DNA of 64,000 bases, from NCBI GenBank assembly GCA_013396755.1, contig VWZF01003190.1, positions 2,471,050 to 2,535,049 on the forward strand. The letters run 5' to 3'. This DNA is from Sclerurus mexicanus. Lineage: Eukaryota; Chordata; Aves; Passeriformes; Furnariidae. The position numbers and the translations under genes were made by a program. This document shows positions 52,695-64,000 of this stretch, one piece after another. How positions within the stretch are numbered: position 1 is the stretch's first letter; each line of letters opens with the position of its first letter. Under the pieces are notes generated by a model that saw only the letters and a list, made by a program, of their open reading frames with translations, was not told the DNA's origin and searched no databases.

Positions 52695-55600
52695 ATGACA
52701 TTGTTTGGAAACTTGGAAAGTAAAATCAAAAGAACTTCTTGAATGGAGCTGACACCACTGTCTTATATTCAAGTGGAGATTAAATACGGTAATGCGAACT
52801 ATTTATTGAATGTTATATAGGGATTTCAGTAGGGAGGCTTAATATTTGGTGAGGGGATTTTAGTAGGTTTTTGCCTAATTCCCTAGTTGATTGCATCTGT
52901 TGCACTATTTGCACACTTTGAGTGTTTTAGTAAATGTTGTAAATATTTTTTTACACTCATGCTCAAAAAATATGCCACAGAAAATTGTTAATCTGATTCT
53001 TTTGTTTAGAGATCTAACCCACAAATCTATCACAGATAAACCCACTCATTTTTATAAACTGAGTAAGCAAAGATATAAGTACTTTCAGAAAGGATGCCTT
53101 TTAGTGAGCTTTTTTGTCAAAATGACCCCAGAACTATTCATTTAAAGTTCAGGGAGAAGAACTTGAATCAAATGGAGAGCTGTTTATTTCCAGAGAGGGT
53201 CTTAATCTTTAATATGCTTTGCTTAATGTTACAGGATCTTCTGGGAGAAGTTAGTGCTTGCTGTCCATGGAAGTTACCAGATGAATTCTGAAGACTTTGC
53301 CAGAGAACAGAGCACTTTGCTGGACTGACACAGCACAAAGGAGGTGAAATCATATCAGTGTTAACAAAGGTTTTTCAGCACATTTTGAGAAGATGAGCTG
53401 GTGTTAAAAAGTGAAGAGGATCGATGGTAACTATGCATTTTACTGTTTGAATAATGTTTCAGATAAGGATATCAATATACTTTCCCCCTGCCTGCAGCTC
53501 CCTCACCAAGCATAGTCAGGCAGGGAATGTCTGCTAGCACAAACTGCACTGGGGGATGAGGTATTGCAGTCAGTTATAGCAGGTGACATACCCGGTGTGT
53601 TTTCAGTCAACACTAGGGTGAAAGTAAAAACAGTGGAAGGCTTTGAATGGTGAAAGGCATTTTAAGTTGAATACCATTTAATTTAGTGCAGCTGATCTTA
53701 TATGTCTAACTAGTAAAGCTTTCTTCTAAAAGAGTAACACAAGGAAGTTGCAAATCTGTTTTGAAATAGATTGCTTGAATTGTAGGAAGAATAGTGAACT
53801 CAGGGGTGAAAGTCATTCTCACCAAATATATTCAGAAAGTAGGTGTCAGTGGCCACATACACATACTGTACAGTTTTTTCCATTTCTTCAGGAAAAATTA
53901 TTGAATGCCATTTTAATGATATTTCATTTCACTGTGCTACATTTGTTTTTTACTGTATTAACTAGTACAATTTCAAATAATTGACTTCAGTGGCAGATCT
54001 ATGGACAATGTATAGGTGTATTTATTATCCAGAGTAAATCCCAATAAGAGCAAAACACTAGTCAGCCAATCCTGACATAATCAATTCTTTTCCTATGTAT
54101 TTGTTCTGTATGTTTATTCTGAAATTTAATAATGATGCTCAAAAGAAAATTTCAAAGCACAACAATGAATTACAACTTGCAGTTGTAAAAATCTGATATC
54201 ACAGCTTTATTCAGTGAAACAGTTTCTAAGACGGTCTGTACTGCTACAGGCCTGTCTTAACTCTGATGATATATACAGTGCATCTAAGAGATGCCAGCAT
54301 TTAAAGAGGAATACAAAACACTATGTCATGTGGTAACAGACCATAAGGGGGAGTATTTAACAACATTGAATTGTTAGTGCTTGGGAAGAGATTGAAAACC
54401 AGAGCTCTAATGCAAAGCAGTTGAACACAGGTAATCTCATCAACTGTTGGTGATGAAAAATAGTAGCCTAAAAGAAGACTTTGGCAGATCTTCAGACTCA
54501 AAATAATTGTTGCCCTGTATATACAAAAAATCCAGTAATAAATGTCTTACTGAGCCAGAACCAGTATAATTAGCTTTCAAAATTGGAGTGGTTTGGTTTT
54601 TTTTTGTTGCCTGAAAAAGAGTGTAATAGTTTCTTCATTTATTTGACTGGATAGTTAATTAAAGTATAAAATTTGGAACATTTACACATACAAAATTGCT
54701 GTTTTATTTTCTTTCCTATATTTTTGTGAGTTCTACCTGTAATTTAACCATATATAGTATGTTGATGGTGTTTACAAAAAGACCTTTTATTGTTACTGCT
54801 GTAACTGAGATAAGAATCTAGTCCACGTATGCATTCATGCAGGAGACATTTGCAGCTGTCAGATAGTTGGCAGCTCATTGGCTTGTTTTGAGATCTGTGG
54901 ATAAAACCCAGTGCAGATTAATGACAAGATATAGGATTGGGGTTTTTTTGATAACTGACACTTGGTATCAAGGGAGCTTAACATGACAGTTGACTATTAG
55001 TTTATCCTGGCAAATTCTGTGTGGAAGACAATAGTAGAGTAACGCTATGCTTTTGAAACAAAGTTATATACTTTGCCTGCTATTTCACATAATTTAAGCA
55101 AGTCATAATTACTGAAGTTAAACATTCTAATGTTTCCCTATTTATCAGCAGTGACAATATAACAAATACAAAATTTTGCCCTGTACAGGTGTGCAACAGC
55201 CTCTCACTGTACCTTTGTAAGTAAAATATTGTGCTAATTCTAGAAAATGTTTTTGACCAGTAAATGAAAGGGAGATATGAGTTAATGTGCTCAGTTTCAC
55301 CTTCTTGTTTGTCTGCCAGGGCTGATATTCCCAATGTGCATACATCAGCTTATAAATAGAAGCTGTATTAGGGTATGCTAAGTTCTGACTTTGATACACT
55401 TTCTGGTGAATAGATGTTTGCGGATTATATGATTTCAGGATTTAATGTTTGTTCAGTTTGAAATGAGGTCTTTAGTGAAGCCTTTATTTGAAGATGATCT
55501 ACAGCCATTGATGTAAGCCTAATGGATTTTTCTCTCCATTTTGGATTGATTAAACAGTGATTTCAGAGTTAGACATTTGTGAAAAAGTGATACTGAACAC

Positions 55601-56220
55601 GGACATTTCTTGTATGTTTTTATGCTTCAGTAAGTCAGGTTCAAGAAGTCTGTCAACAGTATATTGGAAATCTATCTCTATCAAACCATCTCTGAAAATG
55701 GCCAAACACTTGAAATTTCTGTCCTAACAATGAGACAAAGACAATTGTTGCATTTTTAAGAGGATTATTTTATTGAAATAAGTTTGGGTTTTTTTGTAGG
55801 GGAAAGGAGGAGTATATTCTCAGCCTGGAGCAGTAGTTCCCCTCCTTTCTCAGGTGAGCTTGAGAATTTAACATTCTTTCCCTTTCCTACCAAAACCAGT
55901 GATCACAAGAGCATGGGATTTTAAGTGAGCTGTTCTTAGCACAGAGTTGTTCTTATATAGGAATACCATCCTAGGAATACAATTCTTTCTCCATTTCAGC
56001 TTGCTGTTCAAATATTTGCTGAATAAAATATTCCTAGACCTAACACTGGAATCTGGCTTTAAAAAAAAAGTAGTTTATTTCCATTTTATGGACAGTATTG
56101 TTGGCTTACATGTTTCAATTAAAATTGATTGGGTCCAGAAGACTTAAATCTAGACAAATCCCCTGAAGAAACATGTATGGATAGGAATGAAGTTTCTGTG
56201 ATGGGTCATAAGCATAGTCA

Positions 56221-56240
56221 GACTGAAGTTTACTTCAGTC
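56221..56240. repeat. Short perfect palindrome
   Basis: The arms GACTGAAGT and ACTTCAGTC are separated by TT. At this size it could be chance or a dimeric protein site. Confidence 0.75.
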
Positions 56241-59200
56241 ATAACTTAAAAAAGACATGTAACATGTTCAGCCATTATGCAAAATATTATAATATAATAT
56301 TCTTTCCTGTATGGTCTAGTAATAAGTAGTTGGATGGAACGAAAATGTGCCCCTGGTTAATGTATTCCCTCAGTCTCTGAACCTCTCAGGAAAAAGCCAC
56401 TGTTCTGAATCTTTGCTGATATATGACTGCTGTCTCTACTAAAGTAGTACCAACTAAATGATAAATGTTTTCAGCTTTGAGCATTTGACCTATCCAGTAC
56501 AGACAAAATTTTTTTAACATTCATAGAAGTGAGATGTGTATACATGTGTGTACGCACCGTAAGTTAAAAGCACACTATTTCTGCACCAGTTGTGGAGTAA
56601 AGGGCACCACTCTTCTTTAGGTCTTACTGAATTGTTGTTTATTTATTTAGGCTTCTGAAAACCTTAGATGAGTCTCTTATTGAAACACAAGTCTTTTCTT
56701 GCCATCTATTCAAGTGTCAGTTATACTAACTGAGGCAGAAATAATCCAGAAGCTGGTCTTAAACCAGGAATGAAAATGGAAACTAGTTGGTGTAGAAATC
56801 ACAGCAATCACCTTTGTCTTCTTTTATATGAAACTTTCAAATAGATTCGTAATTTCATAGGTGTTGAGGTTGCAAATGACTAACAGTCTTAGAGCGTGAC
56901 CTTTTGCATAACAGAAATTGATTTATGTAAAAAGAAAAGCTGTTTTATATCCTATGGTCATGCCTGAACTAAAGCATATACTCTATAAAAATATCGAGCT
57001 TTGATAAAGAGTTTCCAGTATTTGTAACTTTGCCACCAATCCAGCTGCACAGAAATTGATAAAGGTGAAGGGATCACATTTGCCATGTATTTCTGATGAG
57101 AGCTACATATTGCATCATACCACTCTAAGTATATTTAAGTTTGAGCATATCCCATTAGGATTAGTCCTGATATGTCAAAATATGACTATTAAATATCAAG
57201 ATCATAGTTAAAGGAATGCTTGCAGCTTGTTTAAACAAATGCATATGTTTGAAAAAACCCCAAACAATAAACAATCTCCACCCCAAACACTGTTCAGTGC
57301 TGTTACCAAAATCTAACAAAAGCCAGAGATCCAACACATAATACATTGAAGTGATTGTTCTAGAATTCATGTTGCTTACGGTCATTTAGGACTCAGTGTT
57401 TACAGAACTTACACAAACAGTATGTCCAGAACTGCTGACCCTATAGTACTTTTAGGCCATGGGATCATATTGAATTCAATGCTTAGCTCTGCTGAACTCT
57501 GAGCTCTAAAGATTTAACCTGTTTAAAATGTTCAAAAATAATTCCTTTTACCCAAACCCAGACCTTTCCTTGCATCAGTGCTCAACCCATTTTCTCATTT
57601 TTAGACTTAGTTGAAAAGGCAGGCAAACAACCTCTGTTTTCCCAAACTTAATGAATATCCTAACCTGACTGTTGATATGGATATATTGCATCACTTATAA
57701 AAACTGGAGGCTGCTGGCCCCTTTGGTACCTATATCTAAGTATACATTATTTGACCTTGTTGATCTGGACACTTATCTGACCCTTATCCCATATTTAGAC
57801 TTTATTTTAGCTACTCTAAGTCCAAGGTTATTCTTACTGCTCTTGTTTGTATCCATACTTAGCATCTCTTCTGGGTAAGCAAAACCCAAACTTAAATCCT
57901 AATACATATTTCTGAACCTACCTTAATCCCTTTTTATTCCCTCTTGTGTCTTTCACTTATAGCTGTAACCTTTATCCTAGACATCATCCTATTTTATTAA
58001 GGTGTAAAGCAATATTTTTTTTATCTAAAATATCATGGCCAAGGAGGTAAAATCATGTTAAGAGCACTGAATTTGGCCTAAACATAGTCCTAGCCTTACC
58101 TTATCAGATCCTGCAGAAGCCATTGCCCTTGATTTCAGGTCAACACTGCTTTGGTCATTTTGCTATATTTAGAGTGGGAATAAAAGCGGTTCCTCAGTTC
58201 AAGGTTTGTGTACAGATGGGCTGAGGTTTGTGTTTCAGCCACGGAGTTAAGACAGTCTCTCAAAAGGTTGTGGGGCCAGATACATATATCTGGGCATAAC
58301 AGGATTGCTGCTTAAGAATTAGCGACATAGGCTTTCTTATATATGTAGGGTTTAAGCTTGGTGTATTTGAGTCTTAGGACTGCACTGGAAAATCATTGTG
58401 TGTGCTCACAGCTGAAAAAGATCTAAATGGAAGGTGAAGGAGTTTGAAGTTTCTAGTCACTTGTGAAAATAAAAAGCCTGAGGAGTGCCAAGTATGCTGC
58501 TTAATTTTACATATGTGCCTCTTTTGGAATGTGAAGGATGGGAAGAATATTGACTACTTTTTAGGCATATTCGGCATGAATTAGTGTGAAAAGTGATACA
58601 TAACTATTCAGATGTATCCAGTTTATTTGTAGTACTGAAGCAATCTTAACAAGGTTGAGTGTTTTTAATGTATTCATTTAAATAGGTGTCTATTAAATGT
58701 GGCTTCTTGGGAAAGGCAGCAACAGGACAGACCTTCAGTGATTGCTGTAATGAGAAAATAATCTCAAATTTAACAAGAAAAGAAAACCTGAGCAATCAGT
58801 GTTTCAATGTATTGCTAAAATCTTTCTTGCTCTCTCTGGAGATGATTTAGGAGGCTCTACAGCCTTTCTAAAAAGTCATAAAGCAACTGGCTTTAGTATC
58901 ATATGAAATGCCTTCTCAGATGATTCTTCTAACCTCAGTTTGCTCAGGTTTTGCAAGAGCAAGGTTTTTCAGGATTTCCTTGGTGGTTTAAAGTCAGGTG
59001 CAGCAGTTGACTTCTTTTGGCTCAGGCATGTTAGAGAGAGGCTGAGTTGTAAGCTTTGATGTCAAATGTACAGTATTGGGTTGTGAGTGACAGGGTGGTA
59101 ACAAATTTTAACTCCATCTGTTGTGTATTAGGTATTTAGTAATCTAATTTTGCAAGTTTAATTTTCTATTATTTTCCTAATAATTTTTACTCAATGAACA

Positions 59201-59668
59201 TGCTGTATTGCTGTACCAAGCAGTGTAAAATGGTATTGAGAACATACTATGAATCCAAGCACATAAGGTAGAAATGAGTGTGACTGAAAAAGTAGTCAGT
59301 TACTTCTTTCCTTCTAAAACAGTTTTTCTCAGTTTCTGTCCCTCACTTTACCCTTCTGCATTGTAGTGCTCCTGTTTACTCTGGTATTTGTGCTGTAACA
59401 CACTTGTGGGTAGTGCAGCTGTGGAGGTAGCATGAGGTGATGCTCTTGTGGTTTGCTGTGAAGCAGCAGAGGGATCATGTGCATCTCACCACAAAGGCTG
59501 GTGGGGCTGTGTTTTGTTGTCTGTTGGTTTTGACCAGTGAGTAGTGAAGAGGATATGTATAAATGGTTGTGAAAGTGTTTGCCCCAACAATTACTACATG
59601 TAACTCTTAGAACTTAACTTCAATACTTGGCCAAAATCATTTTATATGGAGCTAAAGAGACAAAATTA

Positions 59669-59701
59669 TGTAAGTGTATATAGTATGTAAGTACACTTAC
59701 A
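59669..59701. repeat. Perfect inverted repeat (10-bp arms)
   Basis: The arms TGTAAGTGTA and TACACTTACA are separated by 13 bases. The motif resembles a small hairpin; no function is assignable. Confidence 0.8.
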
Positions 59702-60554
59702 CAATTTACAATTAAATGCAAATGCTCTGAAGATATTTTTGATACTTTTCAACTATGATTTGACAAGATCTACCAGACATTAGCTCTTTAGGGTATCTGT
59801 TAATGTCCTGCATCATAGCCCTTGAAATGTGCCTACATCCTTGCCATCATCAAATCTTTTCTACTCAGAAGCTGTTTTCCTGGACGGAGACATCTTTTTC
59901 CACTCACTGCAGAAAAATGAAGAATATTATTTCCTCTAATATTTTCTTGCTCAAACACCACTTTTTAATTCTCTTTCAGAAACATCCACTCTTACAGTTT
60001 TATTTAAGTAGTTTGTTTAACCTCCCTCTGTCAGTATCCATCAAGAAATATTTATGTTCAATTTCCTTTCACCATGTTGTTTACAACCAGAACAGCAAGG
60101 GCTCTTGAGAAGTTGGTCTGACCCTTTTCTTTCAGGCCTCTAAGCTGAGCATAACTGCCCACAGTTCTGTCCCCACTCTGTCGCCTGTCACATCTGTGTG
60201 TCCCCATCCCACCTGCTTTCCTCGTTTTCAATACCTGTAGAATGAGCAGGAAAGGATCAAGAAGACATTTTAACTCACATAACCCATATACAAGTGAAAT
60301 AAGGAACCAGGAAGCCATTGAGTCTGTATAAATGGAAATATATAACTACTTGTGACAGGATTTTCTGGATTTATGGATATATGAAAATATACATGGACTC
60401 TTCCCTCTGTGGATTATGCAATATGACACATTTTGTACCTTATTACATGCCTACATGTAATAACGGAGTCACCAGATTTTCTGTAGACACATATGGCTAG
60501 CAAAATACAATTTTGTCAATATTAAATGCATGATTCAGTGATTATGACACTTAT

Positions 60555-60567
60555 ACACACACACACA
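60555..60567. repeat. CA microsatellite, about 6 units
   Basis: An uninterrupted AC run. Confidence 0.85.
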
Positions 60568-63066
60568 GTTGTCTATACAGTTTCTATATCATGTCCCATT
60601 TTGTTTACATAAGATTTTGGTATACTCACAAGAAACATCTTGTGTTACTTTCCCATACATTAAAAAGCATGACTACATCATATATAGTTATTCTAATCTA
60701 TGTAGTTCACTAGTATTGGAGTATCTTCCTCCACAGACTTTTACTTCTTGACACGATTTTGATCCACATTCGCTTACAGCTGTCAAAGCTGTGGAGTGTG
60801 TATGTTGTTAGGGCTTCCTCATTCTTTGAAGGGTTTTGTGCAGTTGCTGTGCCTGTTATGTTTGGGTGCTCTGTGTGGTGAGTCTGTAGAGCACAGAGGG
60901 GATGGGTAGGGCTGTAAGAGAGAAAAAGCAGTATGTTCCCCAGTGCCTCATGTAAGTAAATCAGTGGTTTGGCCTAAGTATATACAGGAGATTTTCTCCA
61001 AATTCTTCTATTTCACTCATTTGCTTTGGACAGTGAAAGCCTGAGTGACAGACTGTTGTCACTTCTATGGAGCTTGACTCAGTCTTGTAGAAGAGCAGCC
61101 CAGGGTGTCAGGAGATGAGCTGGCTGGATTTTGAAACCATGTACATAGTAATGTCAAAATAATTTACTTGGCTCTATGTTAATTTTGGCACCTACTGGTA
61201 TCTGCTGTCCATAACCATTAGCACAGTCTCAAGATTTAGGCCTTTTTCTCCTTTAACTTGACCTGATTTTACAACTTTGCAATTCCACATATAATGCAGT
61301 TTCACAGGCAAATTTAGCCTCTATTTTGTTTATCATGCTTGTATTGATGACATTCTAGTGCATTGTAAACCTCATAATGATCTGCCAACAGCAAAAGAAG
61401 ACTCTTGAATTGTGTCCTTAATAACATCACAAAATGCAAAGTGTTTAAAAATAGCATGTAGTTTTAGTAAAATTTTGAGTAAATTGTTGTAACAGATCAG
61501 CATTTACAAATATATTTACCTGTTTTATGTCCTTCCTGCTGTCATGCTTCATAATGTATGATAATAATTAGTTTAGCATAGGAACAGAAAACCAGAAGGA
61601 TATAGGAAACCTTATGGGAAGAAAGACATTGAAGCTTTCAGGTGAAGTTTTTCAGTATGGTGTGATCTTGTGATTTGTCACTTAAATACTGAATTACCAG
61701 CTTGATTAATAGTTTTGTGATAGTACATTGAGTCTGACTTTTCATAGAGAAAAAAATTAACTTTCATTTCTTAAAATTGAATCTTCTCTGCAACAGTAAA
61801 TACAGGAAAGAACGGTAAAGCTCATAATACAAGTACTTCAATTAGGTGGAATTATCCTATCTGTTTGACTAGTATAAAAATGTGTAAAAACTTGTGATGG
61901 GATTTTCTAATAAGCAGGTGTGCATCATAAAATAATGGCATGAGACCTGCATCTGTCATTTAAAGAGTCAGAAAGATGACTCTAAAGGCTGTTTTCTAAA
62001 AATGTCTAGGAAGAGTGTTTTTTTAAATAAAGATAGATCAACATATGTTCACAGCTAAATAAACAGTCAATGCTACACTGGGACAGGGTTTCTAGGGGCT
62101 ATTGCAACTTTGAATTGACTTAGCAATATTGAATTTTCTGCAAGATGAATCAAGGGAAACAAATCTTGAGACAACCTGGAAAAAGAATTGCTGGTGGCTT
62201 GGAGAAATAAATTTTTATGAAGCTGAAAAAAATCCCCTCATTGTAGTTAAAGGTAGAGCCCTGAAATGCACACTGCAAAATAAAAAATGAGTAACTGTTT
62301 TGTGATACTCCAGGCAGCTGCCAAATTATTCAGTGAAGTCAGTAAGAAATGGAAACAATGCTTTTGTGGAAACTGTCAAGTGTGGTTTTGGGTTAAAAAA
62401 CTTATGCTGGATAATGCTAAGTTTTCTGCTATGAATTAATTACTCAGCTAGGTTCCTTCTGCTGTAATTAGTTCTGCATTAGTGGAACTCTGAACCTCAA
62501 TAAATCAAAAAGGTGAGAATTCTGCTCTATTCCATTCTGCTTTTCAGCTTCCTTTGGTTCAAATTTCTAGGAAAAAAAAGCATCCTCTAATTGATTTTTT
62601 CCTTCACCTGCAAAATTCACAACACATCACTCGAACAAACATCTGTTTTGTTTTCTCTCTGTAGATAACATAAAGATATGTCTAATCCTCATCAGCAATT
62701 CCTTCAGCATCTCTGATGCTGGTTCTGACTTTTTTCTACAGCTTGCTTCAGCGGAGTGTGCAGGAAGAGCTCTGTCAGGACTCACCGTGCTGTGAGTTGG
62801 TACCTGTTGTTTTTGCTCAATAGCCAGAAAGTCAGATAAACTTTTTTACCTTGGCATGATTTGCATAAACTTTTGAGAAGGGAATATATTGCATAATATT
62901 ATTCATAAGTTTTTCTTCCCTCTGCAAAAACTTTATCATGGTACTTACTCTTACTTATGTCTCTCTTTTATATTACCTGGTCTAATTATCTCCTCAGCTT
63001 GATTATATGGGAACTGAAGCCAAAGAAGTTTTCCTGTACTACTCAAAATTCAGTGTATAATTGAAA

Positions 63067-63114
63067 ACTTTTTGTGAATCATGTCAATAGACTTTTTGTG
63101 AATGACAACAATAG
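63067..63114. repeat. 24-bp tandem duplication
   Basis: Two adjacent copies share ACTTTTTGTGAAT at the start and CAATAG at the end and differ in the central five bases. Confidence 0.82.
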
Positions 63115-64000
63115 CCTTTTCTCAGTTTCCATTATTTTGGTTTAAGTACATCTATCTTTATTAAATGCATCATGCTTTACTATCTGTAAAAATAGAAGGC
63201 ATATATCTCACACATACTACTATTTATATATTCTGTAGAGTGAGTAGGTCTAGAAACGCTGCAGTGCTACTGCAAGGTGCATCAATTCTACCAACAAGTA
63301 ACACTCATAACAACTAATTAAAAGATGCATGAACAATTTAGATGTTTTATTTGCAGTGTCCTAGCAGAGGAGGATGTAAGGATTCTTTATAAGATAATGA
63401 AAGTAATGAAATTTTGTTGTAACTGTACTAATTTCTAGTGTTACATGGTTATAGAAAAAGTTTCTGAAATGTCCACAGAAGCGTTATTGGGTCATTGTTG
63501 AGATAAAGAATCTTTACAGGTGCCTAAATATAGACCATGCAACCCCATTTGTGTAGCTTCTCATCTCTGGAAGGTTGTTTGGTATTTCTTAATTAATGGA
63601 AATGTCTTTAATACTAGCAACAAGATAAATGTGACTGTCTAAATAAATGGTACTCAATATCCAGACAGATTTACCTGTGTAAACTGTGTTTGGGAGAGGT
63701 GCATAACTATCAGATGTCCTGCTGGACTGTGTACATCGATGGGATTATGCAGATATCTCTGCCTGTTGCTGAAAGGTTCATGAGGCTCTCATGAGACTCT
63801 AGTATAAAGAAAACCATTGATGTACCAGCACAAAAAAAATCAAAGAATAGTCCAATAACAACCACAACAAGGAGCAGCAGCTACTATAAGCAGAATAACT
63901 AAAGAGCAATTGTAAACCTTGTTACTGACCAGAGAGACTGAAGGGAGAGCGAAAATAATAGTTTCCAGGGAATACAGGCATGTGAGTAGGAAGTAGCTCC

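Larger units (their letters stand above)
49076..64000. other. Far upstream / intergenic or long 5' intron; no gene recognised
   Basis: This is AT-rich unique sequence. Besides the minus-strand exon-like segments at 51749-51793 and 52343-52365, it holds T runs (51399-51412, 52679-52694), a CA run (60555-60567), short palindromes (50629-50648, 56221-56240, 59669-59701) and short tandem duplications (51147-51180, 63067-63114). No tRNA, rRNA or coding exon with homology was recognised. Confidence 0.45.

Noticed and set aside
1..64000. CRISPR arrays, bacterial operons, phage, tRNA or rRNA genes
   Set aside because: None seen. The window is vertebrate intronic and intergenic DNA, so these were not expected and no signal supports them.

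Overview
The window looks like bird (or other sauropsid) nuclear DNA. It is AT-rich and intron-like, with no long open reading frame and no operon structure. Its one clear transposon is a 3'-end fragment of a CR1 LINE (about 48440-49075), the typical avian interspersed repeat. No Alu-, B1- or L1-like sequence was noticed, and repeat density is low.

The one gene I can support lies on the minus strand. Four very small exons, each with good splice sites and compatible reading phases, encode the first ~70 residues of an adaptor protein: 40844-40918 (start codon), 36285-36347, 10938-10984 and 10199-10224. Joined conceptually they form an N-terminal SAM domain that aligns without gaps, after one residue in exon 1, to the N-terminus of SLP-76 (LCP2). 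They are clearly divergent from LCP2 itself. By elimination within the SLP-76/BLNK/CLNK family, the best guess is the sauropsid CLNK (MIST) gene. The proline-rich and SH2 parts are not seen and should lie beyond the left edge, or in exons below position 10198 that I could not recognise.

Layout: 1-10198 is presumed intron; 10225-10937 is intron 3; 10985-36284 is a 25.3-kb intron 2 that splits the SAM domain; 36348-40843 is intron 1; 40926-64000 is the gene's upstream side. The upstream side holds a possible 5'-UTR exon (donor at 44895/44896), a compact CpG-rich element with a GC box and a CTCF-like site (46074-46191), the CR1 fragment, and two possible non-coding exons (51749-51793 and 52343-52365). 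Two plus-strand exon-like segments (13683-13767 and 25396-25456) could belong to antisense RNA or be chance. Elsewhere I see only unique AT-rich DNA, short microsatellites, homopolymer runs, a few perfect short palindromes and short tandem duplications.
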